Origin: Ascoidea asiatica
Lineage: Eukaryota; Ascomycota; Saccharomycetes; Ascoideales; Ascoideaceae
Length of the DNA stretch: 64,000 bases
Reading direction: 5' to 3'
Assembly: GCA_001600695.1 (NCBI GenBank)
Contig: BCKQ01000004.1
Coordinates: 1,288,020-1,352,019 of the forward strand
The number at the start of each line of letters is the position of its first letter. Positions within the stretch are counted from its first letter, which is position 1. The position numbers and the translations under genes are program-made. Of the stretch, positions 19,041 to 29,387 are shown piece by piece. The notes below the pieces were generated by a model. That model saw only the letters and a list, made by a program, of their open reading frames with translations, was not told where the DNA came from and ran no database searches.

Positions 19041-19102
19041 GTAATTTTAATGGGAATAATGGGAATAATGGGAATAATAATAGTAGTAATGGGAATAGAT
19101 AA
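15417..19102 (+). pseudogene. Zn2Cys6 transcription factor interrupted by a frameshift and an in-frame stop
   Basis: Three pieces in line. 15417-16397 has a binuclear zinc cluster (residues about 20-50, ACEICRKKKIKCDKKRPNCS then CIKN...C) and a conserved GPFSWVSILKKDSF region. The second piece is in the -1 frame, and its coding reads upstream without a break to about 16359, ending at TAA 18464-18466. It has the fungal regulator middle-homology region (for example RTPSLPLIQLLLFLKFYQIY and SAITVGLNRDPGI). After that single stop the same frame stays open from 18467 to 19102 as an Asn-rich, aromatic-dotted tail resembling an activation domain. The shift lies at GAA AAA AAC TTT TTT (16350-16364). 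Pseudogene, recoding (-1 slip, stop readthrough) or sequencing errors are all possible. Target genes unknown; a link to the adjacent oxidase gene is only positional. Confidence 0.75.
16352..16358 (+). other. Slippery-type heptamer A AAA AAC at the frame change
   Basis: In the frame of the zinc-cluster piece the codons are GAA AAA AAC, giving the heptamer A AAA AAC. A -1 slip here would put ribosomes exactly in the frame of the downstream piece. I see no strong downstream stem in the AT-rich sequence. A homopolymer indel would look the same. Confidence 0.35.
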
Positions 19103-19175
19103 TAGAATTATATAATATATAGAATAATAAATGAATGATATACTGTATATATAAAATGTAAAAAGGGTATAAATA

Positions 19176-19442
19176 TTATTTTTTTGTAATTCTATTTCTT
19201 AAGTTTCTTAGATTTCTTGAATTTCCCGTAGGTTGAGATTGAGATTTAGACTGAGGATGAGATTGAGTGAGTATATTATTTCTTGTAGTTCTTATAGACT
19301 TTGGGTTTGATATTGATTGTTGTTTATTAGTATTACTTATTGATTTACTTATTGATTTATTTATTGGTTTAATTTTTGAATTTTTAAGTTGAGATGGAAA
19401 TGAATTTTGAGATGATAAAGTTGTTTTACTATTTAATATTAG

Positions 19443-19481
<39 letters not shown>

Positions 19482-19793
19482 TATATTTCGAATATTTTTT
19501 GAATAATCACTAATTAATGAATTATTTTGTTGTTTAATATTAATTAATAAAGATTTTAAATTTGATAAATTTAAAATTTTTTTTTTCTTTTCTAAATTTA
19601 AAATATCTTTAATTTTTAGTTTTTTAAAATTTTTTGGAATTCTATTTAATCTTAAATTTAATTTTTTTTCCAAAATTTCAGAAAGTTCTAAATAATCTCT
19701 TATCATTATTTTTTTTCTTTCATTGATATTTAATTTTAATCTATTTATTAATTTTTCTTTTTGTTCTTTGGTGAAATTATGTTTTATTGCCAT
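19176..19793 (-). CDS. NBL1: Borealin/Nbl1-like chromosomal passenger subunit
   Basis: 205 residues from the ATG at 19793; the open frame extends to 19853, but the stretch above looks non-coding. Residues about 10-60 carry the borealin N-terminal signature: a long helix with INERKKIMIRDYLELSEILE, then LNLRLNRIPKNFKKLKIKD, the R-x-N-R-I-P block being diagnostic. This helix joins survivin (Bir1) and INCENP (Sli15) in the chromosomal passenger complex, which places Aurora B at centromeres. The S. cerevisiae protein is only about 73 residues, so the C-terminal 130 residues, with poly-Asn, Ser/Lys/Arg-rich stretches and RNLRNLRNR near the end, are an extension closer to longer borealins. It is convergent with the zinc-cluster gene. 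Confidence 0.8.
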
Positions 19794-20750
19794 TTTTATA
19801 AATTCTTGAATATTTATTTGATTTGCAATGGGTAAAAAGATTAAGAGAAACACTTATATCCTTATATTTTTTGATAATATGAATAAACGACTGATTGCCT
19901 TAAAATTAAACTTAACTGATTGATTGATTTGGTTACTTTTGATGATTCTCTTTGATTATATCTTCAATTATATCTTCAATTATATCTTTTATTATATCTT
20001 TTATTATATCTTTTATTAAACTGATTCAATTCTCTCGTTTTTTTGTTTACATTCAAAATCAAATTCACCGAATCCGGAAACAGAACAAAAACAAAAACAA
20101 TGGAAAAAGAACACCCAAAATTCTGGATTCAAGCAAAAAGAGCCATATATCTGGCGTCAACAAAGAAGTTCCACTAAATTGGACTCAAATTTAGAAAATC
20201 CACAAACACGGTCTCCAATAAGGGCTTCCACAAGTTTGGTCTTTACTAGGTCACGCCTAAACGATCCTTAAAATTGGCTTCGTTTTTTATATTTTTGCTT
20301 AGCCACAGTTGACTCGGCCACCGCCACAAATATTGTTTTTGACTCGGTCCGGTGCCTCGGCTGAACGGCGGGTGTTTTTCCCTGGCGCTGTACGCGTTTT
20401 TCACCTTTTTTCACTGGTTCGCTGCGCTGGTGCCCGGTCCGCCAGCCGTGCGCTCGGCCCGTGTCCCTGAGTGTTTTTTATCTTTGTTATCGCTTTTCCA
20501 GCTTTATTTTTTGATCTTTTTTTGTTTATTCCATTTTTATCGACTTATCGATTTTTCCACTGATCCTTTTTCAGTCAGTTGTTGAAAATATCAATGATAA
20601 TCTGATAATTTATCGAAATGTAATAATAATATACAAATATATACAAATATATACAGATATATAAAGATATATATAACTTTTCTTTTCAAATATATCTTCC
20701 CCAGCTCTTTTTATAACTCAATAATTCATTTCAAACAAATTTCTATCAAA
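19794..20750. promoter_or_regulatory. Divergent promoter between NBL1 and the LrgAB-like gene
   Basis: Holds CC-N8-GG elements at 20171, 20200 and 20228 (spacing 29 and 28 bp). TCACGCC begins 23 bp after the third. A markedly GC-rich island runs about 20300-20480. Also present are four copies of a 15-bp ATTATATCTT-type unit near 19957-20020. A 77-codon frame across the GC island starts with GTG and has no family features; I treat it as non-coding. Confidence 0.55.
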
Positions 20751-22706
20751 ATGAATTCAATACATACTTCCATACATAATTCAAATTCAAATACAAATAA
20801 TCATGAAATAAATAATGTTCAAAATATTCAAAATAGAAATATAATTCCAAATCAATTAAATTATTCAAATAACAAATCAAATAATATTAAAAAAATTTTT
20901 GAAATTTTTTCAGATATTAAAAATGGTTTAAAATTATTTTTAAAATTAAATTATTTCGATTTACTTAAATTTTATCTATTTATTCCAATTGGTTGTGTAA
21001 TAACATTAATAATCTTATATGCTTTAAATTTATTAATTAATTTAATAAATTTTAAATTTCCATCTTCAGTTTTATTTATGTTAATTTTATTTTTTTCATT
21101 ATCAATAATTGATTATATTTTAAATTTTAAAAAAATTAAAATTTCAAAAATTGGTATAATTTTAAAAAAAAATTTTAAAATTTTTTTAAATTTAATTGAT
21201 TTACCTTATAATTTTTGTATAAAATGGATTAATATTTTTTTTTTACCAAGTTTTATAACTTTACCATTAAGTGATTCTGTTAAAGTTAAAGAAGGTATTT
21301 ATATAACTTTAATTTTTATTATTGGTTATTTAATTATGTTTATAATTACAACTGAATTAGTTTTTTTTTTACAAATTTTAATTTTAAATAATAATAAAAA
21401 AATTAAAACTTCAAATCATTCAAATCATTCAAATCATTCAAATCATAGTTCAATTGATATTGAAATGGATTCAATTCATTCATCACATTCCATACATTCA
21501 ATTCATTCAATAAATACTCAAAATAATGAAAATTCAAGTAATATTAATAGAAATGATAATGATAATGATAATGATAATGACAATGATGATGATGATTTGG
21601 AAATTGAACAAATTCATATAAATAATAATAAAAATATAAACAATAATAATATTTCTAATAAAAATAATTCAAATATTTCAATTAACTTAAGTAATGACAT
21701 AAGTAATGACATAAGTAATGACTTAAATAATGATATAACCTCAAATGAAATAATTAATTTAAATGAATATTCATTAAATTCAAAAAAAATTTCAAATTTT
21801 TTAACAAAATATTATGATTGGATTATAATTATATTATTTTTAATAATTGGTTTACCATTTTATTTTACAAAAAATAATAATTTAAATTATACATTCATCT
21901 TACATTTATCTTTAATTTTATTAATTTTTAAATTATCAATATTAATACCAAAAAATTTACAAATTTTTTTTCATCCAATTTTAATTTCATTTCCATTAAT
22001 AATTTTATTTATTTTTATATTTAGTAAATTAAATTATAATATTAATAAAAATTTAAATCATAATTTTAAAAATGATTTAAAATTTTTTAAAACTGGTAAA
22101 AATTATTTAAATTTATTTAATTCAAATTATAAAAATTTAAAAACTGGTGCTGGTGATATTTTATCTTCTTTAATGGATATTTCTATTGTTAGTTTATCTT
22201 TACCAATGTTTAATTATAGAAAAGATTTAAAAAAACATTTTTTTATAATTATTATTCCAATTTTAATAACTGGAATTGGATCTTTTTTTATTTATCCACC
22301 TTTATGTTATGCAATTGGTTTAAATCCAATAAGATCAATTGGATTTGTTGGTAGATCAGTAACTTTAGCTTTAGGTACACCATTAATTGAATCATTAAAT
22401 GGTTCAATACCATTAATGTCAATTTGTACAATTGTTGCAGGAATTATTGGAGTTTTATTTGGTAAACCATTATTAAGTAAATATTTTTTAAATATTAAAG
22501 ATGATGATTATGTTACAATTGGTATAACATATGGTATAAATTCAGGTGCAATTGCAACATCATTTTTATTAAATGGTGCAAATAATCCAAGAGCAGCTGC
22601 AATTTCTTCATTATCTTTTGTTTTATATGGTACTTTAATGATTATCTTAAGTGCTATAAATCCATTAGCTAAATTAATACAAAATTGGGCTCATTTATAT
22701 TCCTAA
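20751..22706 (+). CDS. LrgA/LrgB-like membrane transporter (plastidic glycolate transporter relatives)
   Basis: 651 residues with about ten or more hydrophobic segments. The first membrane block (residues ~75-225) resembles LrgA, including FPSSVLFMLILFF and FFLPSFITLPLSD. A hydrophilic Asn/Asp/Ser-His loop (about 225-345, with NHSNHSNHS and DNDNDND runs) follows. The C-terminal half is LrgB/CidB-like: SLMDISIVSLSLPMF, RSVTLALGTPLIESL, VAGIIGVLFGKPLL, GITYGINSGAIATSFLL, NNPRAAAISSLSFVLYG. The order LrgA-LrgB in one chain is as in plant PLGG1, which moves glycolate and glycerate. In fungi the substrate is not established. ATG at 20751. Confidence 0.85.
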   Translation: MNSIHTSIHNSNSNTNNHEINNVQNIQNRNIIPNQLNYSNNKSNNIKKIFEIFSDIKNGLKLFLKLNYFDLLKFYLFIPIGCVITLIILYALNLLINLINFKFPSSVLFMLILFFSLSIIDYILNFKKIKISKIGIILKKNFKIFLNLIDLPYNFCIKWINIFFLPSFITLPLSDSVKVKEGIYITLIFIIGYLIMFIITTELVFFLQILILNNNKKIKTSNHSNHSNHSNHSSIDIEMDSIHSSHSIHSIHSINTQNNENSSNINRNDNDNDNDNDNDDDDLEIEQIHINNNKNINNNNISNKNNSNISINLSNDISNDISNDLNNDITSNEIINLNEYSLNSKKISNFLTKYYDWIIIILFLIIGLPFYFTKNNNLNYTFILHLSLILLIFKLSILIPKNLQIFFHPILISFPLIILFIFIFSKLNYNINKNLNHNFKNDLKFFKTGKNYLNLFNSNYKNLKTGAGDILSSLMDISIVSLSLPMFNYRKDLKKHFFIIIIPILITGIGSFFIYPPLCYAIGLNPIRSIGFVGRSVTLALGTPLIESLNGSIPLMSICTIVAGIIGVLFGKPLLSKYFLNIKDDDYVTIGITYGINSGAIATSFLLNGANNPRAAAISSLSFVLYGTLMIILSAINPLAKLIQNWAHLYS

Positions 22707-24835
22707 TTTATTATTTATATTCCTAATTTATTATTTTTATTATTATTTAATATACATCAATATATACTGTATATATATTTTTTTAGCTATTTTAAATTTA
22801 AGACCATATATATGGATAGCCTCTATTTGAAACCATAATTACGGATATTCTCTAATACGAAATGCTTATAAATCTAAAATAAAATTTATAAGAATATTTC
22901 ATCAAATTAATAATCAAAAAAAAAGGATTAAAAGAATTAATAATTATCTAAATCTTAAATTGTAGAGTAGTACAAATATGTATGTATCCCATATTTTTGT
23001 TCTATAATGAAAAATCATAAAATTAAGAAATCATTTTTTTGGAAAAGAATAATTTTTCAAAAAGAAAGGAAAAACTGGCATTTATGAGGGGAAATATGCC
23101 ATATATATATATAATGATTGAATGATTTAAGAATTTAAAAATTACTTGATGCTGTTATAAAAATTTTTATTCCAAGTTTTAGTTGAAATGTAACCAAGGT
23201 TTATAAACACAAAAAATAAATTATAAAAAGAATAAATTCAGCTCGTAATTCATTTCAACAATAGCTGTTTCCGTGCAAATTGGTGCACGATTTCTTTAGA
23301 AGCATTTTGTGACTAGAAAAAAGCAAGCCACCTGACAGCAAGAAGATTTTAAATTGTTTCACGTGCGGAACATGCCGAAAAAGAAAGGGTCTTTTTTAGA
23401 AGATTTGGCAGGAGTACGAACCAATCAGAGCCCAGATTTCCAGATTGGGTTTTTAAGCGGAGGCCGAGTTCTCAGGAAGTGTTTTCCCCTGCGGTCGGAA
23501 GTAGTCGGCAGTTAGCCATGCCTAGTTTTTTAGGTATTGTCGGTCTCCTACAGTCGTTTTAGTTCGTCAACCCTTCCATAACGAGTGCTATCGGGAAAAG
23601 GTATCAGGAAAAGGTTTCAGGAAAAGGTGTCACCAAAGTCTGTACCTGGATCCATGCAGCGTCACTGTCTTGTCATACGAACGTAAGTTGTACCTTCAGA
23701 AATTTCCAGCTCGCAAAGCACTTGACGCAGTGGATGCAAGAAAATGATCCCAAGAGAATGATCCCAAGATCAGGTCGTAGATGCTCGTCGTAGATTCAGG
23801 TCGTAGATAGAACTGTGGCATTGGAAATCATACAAAATACAGTATCTTCTAGTAACTGATTTCGAGTCCAGAGCTCTTGCTTCACTTTCTGCTGCAAGCT
23901 TTGAAGTATTTGGTGATTGATTTAGATTGATTTAAATTGATTTAGAGTTGGCAACGCCAAAAGAACGCCAGTTCATCTGGTTCCATTTATTTTACTTTCC
24001 TCTTTATTTTACTCGTGAATGGAAGCTGAGAGTAACTTTGGGTGGTTTTAGTCTCGCGATGAGCAGATGCACCCTGCAATTCAACTCGCTCTAGTTCACA
24101 GACTCTAAAAAATCAATATTTCAAATTATTCAAATTATTCGTCTTTTTTACTATGCTAAAAACTCTTTATCCATGGCTAATGAGCTTTTGAACTTTTTTA
24201 CTTTTAGTTTCATTGAAAATATTCCCAAATGGTTCGCAAAATGTTATTATTATTATTATTATTATTATAACTCGCATTACCTGAAATCTTAATCTCTTGG
24301 CGAGACTGAATTGTTTATGCCTTTATATTGAAGATGATTATATGATTATATGATTATATGATTATATGATTATATTCAATATTCTTATAAGTTTACTTTA
24401 GAAAAAGTAATAAAAAAATGGGGTGCTAAAGCCTTCTAGTTAATATTCAATAATAAATCAATAATTTTTTATATTTTTCATATTTTTCAATTATTATTCT
24501 TAATCATTTTAGGTCTATTTAAAAGTAAACTTTAATTATCTTGAGTTACACTTTTTCTATATTTTAAGTTATCTTTCATATTAATTTTCTAATATCTCTA
24601 ATATATTTTAACTTGCTCAATACTATTTTGATAAAATTTATATCAATTTATATTTCATTCTCAAATAAAAACATTTTATTATATAAATATCTTCATTTAT
24701 CTTCTTTTTTATTTTATTTTTTTTCTTACTTTATTTAATTTCACTATTAATTAATAAATAAAATAAATTTATATATAATACATTCATAAATACACTATAC
24801 TATATAATATTATAATAATAATAATAATAATAATA
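22707..24835. promoter_or_regulatory. 2.1-kb gene-free region upstream of the Ser-rich protein
   Basis: No gene seen. Contents in order: TATACTGTATA at 22763-22773 (3' end of the LrgAB-like gene); CC-N8-GG at 22804 and 22833 (29 bp apart); STRE-like AGGGG near 23097; CACGTG at 23360-23365; a GC-richer zone about 23250-24090 with tandem (A)TCAGGAAAAGGT units at 23590-23630, duplicated AATGATCCCAAG and triple TCGTAGAT at 23743-23815; five TATATGATTA-type units at 24330-24375; and a TAATAATAA run to the ATG. Long regulated promoter or an unannotated non-coding transcript are both possible. Confidence 0.5.
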
Positions 24836-25489
24836 ATGATTTCAAGTTACTCATATTCACCATCTTATAATAATGATCAATATATGAATCAATATAATAA
24901 TAAAAAAATAAAATTTAGAAAATCCATAGATTCAAATTCAAATTCAACTATTAATTCAAGAAGAAATTCATTCTCTTCTTTATTTTCAAAAAATTTAAAT
25001 AATTCAACTTCTAATTCTTCTTCAATTTCAAATGAAAGTTTTAATTTTCCTATATTTTCTCCAATATCTTCAATATCTTCAATATCTTCAATATCTTCAA
25101 TATCTTCAAATTCTTCAAATTATTCTAATTCTTCAATTCATTCTAATTTTTCAAGTTCTTTTTCAATTTCTAAAAATTGGGTAAAGAAAAGTTTTAAGAA
25201 ATGTAAAAAAATCAATAAAAATTCAATTAAAGAAAAAGATGATAATATTAATGATAACAATAATAGCAATGATGATTTAAATTCAATCTCATTAGTAACT
25301 CAAGGAGAATTACTTCAATATCCTTCATATAATTATCTCAATTCAGATTCAGATTCAAAATCTATCTCAAATATCAATAGCAAAGATAATGAAATTGAAA
25401 ATGATCATAATAATTATTCTAAAAAAATAACCGAAGATCAATTTTATGATCACTTTTTAATAAATGATAAATTTTCTTTATGGTTATAA
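24836..25489 (+). CDS. Ser/Asn-rich hypothetical protein
   Basis: 217 residues, family not recognised. It begins MISSYSYSPSYNNDQYMNQY. It contains a RRNSFSSLFSK segment (basic residues before Ser, a possible kinase site) and an (SSI)n run at about residues 80-93. A basic stretch KKSFKKCKKINKNSIKEK follows, then an acidic Asn/Asp-rich part, SLVTQGELLQYPSYNYL, and a more ordered end TEDQFYDHFLINDKFSLWL. No membrane segment. Very long gene-free flanks on both sides suggest complex regulation (inference). ATG at 24836. Confidence 0.6.
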   Translation: MISSYSYSPSYNNDQYMNQYNNKKIKFRKSIDSNSNSTINSRRNSFSSLFSKNLNNSTSNSSSISNESFNFPIFSPISSISSISSISSISSNSSNYSNSSIHSNFSSSFSISKNWVKKSFKKCKKINKNSIKEKDDNINDNNNSNDDLNSISLVTQGELLQYPSYNYLNSDSDSKSISNINSKDNEIENDHNNYSKKITEDQFYDHFLINDKFSLWL

Positions 25490-27611
25490 TAAATAATTAA
25501 AAAACAATCTTTTTATTTTTTTTTCAATTTCTTTTATTTAAATTTATTCGTTTTTGCTTGGTTTCTTCGGTATCTCTATCTATCTATCTTTTTATTATTA
25601 TTATTATTTTTATTATATAGAAGAACAATTCAAATAAAAAATTTATTTTTTCTCATTTACTCATAAATAATCAACTAATAATGTATGTAATCTACGACTT
25701 TTCTAACTGTAATCTGTAATTTTGACTCTTAATTCAAAATTTTTTACTCTCTACTATCTATGTATAGAAATCAATTCAAAATCAAAATTAAGATACAGAG
25801 ATATAGAGAAACATAGATAAGAAGATAAAAATGAAAAGATAGATATAAATGAGTGACATAAAAGATAAAGCAAAGTTAGGTCGTAATAATATACTATATG
25901 ATCAGATGATTATATATCTATCTAGATATACAGTATAAACTTTAATATTTTTTTTTTTTTCTTTTTTCATTTCTGTTCTGTATAAAAATTAATTTTATAG
26001 CAATTATCTTTTGTTATTATAGTAGTTTATTCAAATTATCCACGGTTACCAAAATTTAGAACACATTCTAAATTCATTTCCAGTCTAATTTTCATACTTG
26101 AAGTCTTTTAAGTTTTTTTTAATTTCTTTTATATACTCCAATAAGGGTTCTAGAAAGAAATAAATGTCATAGAAGGAATTCGTACTCTGTAGATAGAATG
26201 TAAAAACTGTGTAAAAACTGTGTAAAAGCATTTAGCAACATTCAAAATATTTGTAATTCTCATCATCATACTAAAATTTAGGTCATAATTTTAGATTGAT
26301 TATTTCTAATAACTTTAATTTGCACACAAATCAAAATGTTTCCGAATCTTTTCATAGATGTTTTTACTATAATTTCACATTTACTCACAATATTGGTGAT
26401 TTTATGTACAATTAACATATTGTAGCTAAAATATTTTGCCATTACGAGCTGATTTAGAATCTATAAAAGAGATAATCGTAGTAAATATATAGTATAGTAA
26501 AAAGTATTTTCGGTATAAACAATGAATATCATTTACGAGATACTTAAATTTGTCCAATGATAGTTCCGAACTAATTCAAATAAAAACTGGAATAATTTGT
26601 AAGCTCTTCTTATCTTTCTGCATTACTTCAAATGTTTTGTTCCTTTGAAATATTCTAAAAACTAAGGAAACAATAATATACTGAAATGTAAATTAGTATA
26701 TACTTTTGGCAATAGTGCAGTTTGCACTATATATGAAGCATTTGTGCCCTAAATATTGTGATTTATTCCCTGAGTGTCCTATGTGTTCTATATTTAGCAG
26801 CAGCGGTACCTTTCTGCTTTCCCCAGACTTGGTTCTGCCAGTGTCTGCCAGTGTCTGCCGGTGCCTGAGCTGAGCTGGGTACAGCCGGCTATCAGGCCCG
26901 CAAAGTAGGCGTTTAAGACGACTTCACCTATTTTTCGGAGGCTGATAACAAACAGGATGCAATATACTCGCACTGCAGCCAAAACAGCCTCTGTCCAGGA
27001 CCACATTTACACCACTATACCTAAATTTCTATATTTTTAGACCTCTTTCCCAATACAGTAATAGATTCTATATAGTTTAAACTGATTAATAACCATGTTT
27101 AAATCAGCAGGGCCTATTTTTTAACGAGGCCCAGAATTTTCAATGATTTTTCAAGCTTATTTTTTTTTCTTTTTAAGCTTTTATCTCTTTATCTCTTTAT
27201 CTTTTGTCATATACTCTTGTCTATCACAATTGGGTTTTATTTATCCAGCCAATTGAATAAGTCAATCTTCAATTTGCGATTTTAATTATCGAGATTTATC
27301 TTGAAATTCTTTTATATTAATGAATCACTTAACATGTTTTTGGAACTTTCATTCAATTTCTATCTGTTTAAGAAAAATGATATAGTAATCATTACTTTAA
27401 TTTTTGAATATATTCAATAATACAAAACTTTTTATAGAATTTTCAATTCAATTCAAAAAATTATACATTTTATATCAAATCATAAAATAGATATAAGTAA
27501 TATAAAAGAAATCAAGAATATCAAAAACAATTAAAAATATAAAACATAAAATATTCAATTAAATCAATTAATTAATCAATCAATACTAAACTAATAAAAA
27601 GAATTAAAATT
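25490..27611. promoter_or_regulatory. 2.1-kb gene-free region upstream of the velvet gene
   Basis: No gene seen. TATACAGTATA lies at 25927-25937. A GC-rich island around 26790-27010 has a tandem TGCCAGTGTC unit (26836-26860). A 70-codon minus-strand frame over the island looks incidental. The long upstream region is consistent with a heavily regulated gene. Confidence 0.5.
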
Positions 27612-28001
27612 ATGTCATATAATTTATTTAATTCTTCAATCAATCATCATATAAACAACAATCAAGAAATGTTCAAATATGATTTCTCAATGCCATATTC
27701 ATCATCTTCATCACCAACTTTAGAACAAATATTTGAACCAATTTATCAAATATCAATAAGGCAAAGTTCAATAAAAGCAAGACAATCATCTTTAAAATCA
27801 AAAAGATTATTAGATCCAATTAATATTATTCGATTATCAACAAATGATTTCAATTTAAATTCTCAATTCCTTTTAGATGTAACAATTTATGATTATAAAT
27901 CTGGAAATTTTTATAAAGATCAAAGTATACTTTTAGGTAATAAACTTGTTGTTGGAAATTTAATTAAAAATAAAAATAATAATTACAATAATAATAATTA
28001 C

Positions 28002-28035
<34 letters not shown>

Positions 28036-28220
28036 TTAATGATTCTGTATTTCAAACTTATGAATTTAAATTTAAAGATCTTGGAATAACTGTAACTGGA
28101 GAATATAAACTTATTTTCACTTTATCAAAACATAAAATTAATTCAAGTCCAATTCCAATACAAAGAATAGAAAGTAAAAAAATAGTAATATTATCAGCTA
28201 GAAAATATTATAGAGTTTAA
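27612..28220 (+). CDS. Velvet-domain protein
   Basis: 202 residues, nearly all velvet domain. Features in order: YQISIRQSSIKARQSSLKSK (the family's R-Q-x-P-x-x-A-R region), LLDPINIIRL (family D-P-x-P-x-V-x-L), FLLDVTIYD, LLGNKLVVGNLI, a poly-Asn insertion (about residues 120-137), FQTYEFKFKDLGITVTGEYK (family F-x-F-x-D-L-x-V-x-x-x-G-x-F), LIFTL, and the terminal KIVILSARKYYRV (family S-K-x-F-x-V-x-S-A-K-x-F). Velvet proteins are fungal DNA-binding regulators of development and secondary metabolism; the fold resembles NF-kB. No velvet gene exists in S. cerevisiae or C. albicans to my knowledge. ATG at 27612. Confidence 0.85.
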
Positions 28221-29387
28221 ATTATTTTTTCACATTCATACAATTATTTATCATTCATCATTTCTCATTTGTCATTTGTCATTATAGATCATATCTTTTC
28301 AAAATTTATTTTATTTTTACTATAAATTCTTCTCTCTAATTTCTTTATTATTTGTATTTTTTTAACTTCCTGAGATTTCTCAATTTGAAATTGAGACACT
28401 TTTTCAACAATTTTTTTGCCAATTGTTTTTACCAATTATTCTTTTTAATGATTCTTATCAAAAATTTTTTTCATGATTTTTTCTTCTCTAACAACATTAC
28501 TTTAATTAAGTGTATAATTCAATAAACAATAAACCTATTTTTTTTCAATTTTTACAATTCAAATTATTTATTGTAGATTTTTGAAATAAGTTAACAGAAA
28601 CTATGAACTGTAAGTATATCTTACATATATAACCTTTAAAACCAAATCAAACTCTAAACCAGGACAAAAGCATAAACATTCCACTTAAGTCGCAGTCCCA
28701 TATTCATTACTTTATGATCTTTTCTAGTTATCAAGATTTATTTCAACTTGTTTCATTTCTTAATCAGTGAAAATAAATTTCAAATTATTCATTTTGGAGT
28801 GTTTATTTTTGTAACTTTAGATATAAAGTGAAAAACTACCAAAAAGGATCCATTTATGGGGTTCTAATGCAATACAATGTTTTACTATGCTTTATAGCGT
28901 ACCGCAAAAATAATTACCAAATTCAAAAGCATGGCTAGTGTTCACATGGCGAGTGTATCCATACTGTTGGCGCTCATTTTTTATTTTCAAATGCTACAAA
29001 GAAAAGTTCCGTTTTCTCCAGGGAGTGAATTCTCTGCTGTTTTCTAACTGGTTTTTAACCGCCAGCAGCGGTGCTCACCCAATGACACCACCAAAATCTA
29101 TGGAAAACACTTGTTGAAACACCAAAATAAACATTACAAAGTGATTCTGAGAATAAACCAAATTAAACATATCAAGAAAACTTCAAGCTGGAAATTGGAA
29201 ATAAATCAATTGAATTCTTCAAAAGAATCAAAAGTTTTACACTTTTCATTGTTGAAATCTAAATATTCCTTAGATTGACTGATTATCCTTCAATTGTGAT
29301 TAAAATCTAATTGAATTGATAGTCTTTCTTTCTCTTTGGAAGTCAATTTTTTGGTGAGAAAAACAGGATATATTGGAAATCCAAAAA
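28221..29387. other. Gene-free region between velvet and transposase-derived genes
   Basis: AT-rich with a GC-richer patch at about 28900-29110. CCATTTATGG (28851-28860) is a 10-bp CC-N6-GG box of the MADS/Mcm1 kind. No gene seen. Confidence 0.45.

Noticed and set aside
20352..20585. 77-codon frame in GC-rich island
   Set aside because: GTG start, no homology that I recognise; GC-rich DNA simply has fewer stops.
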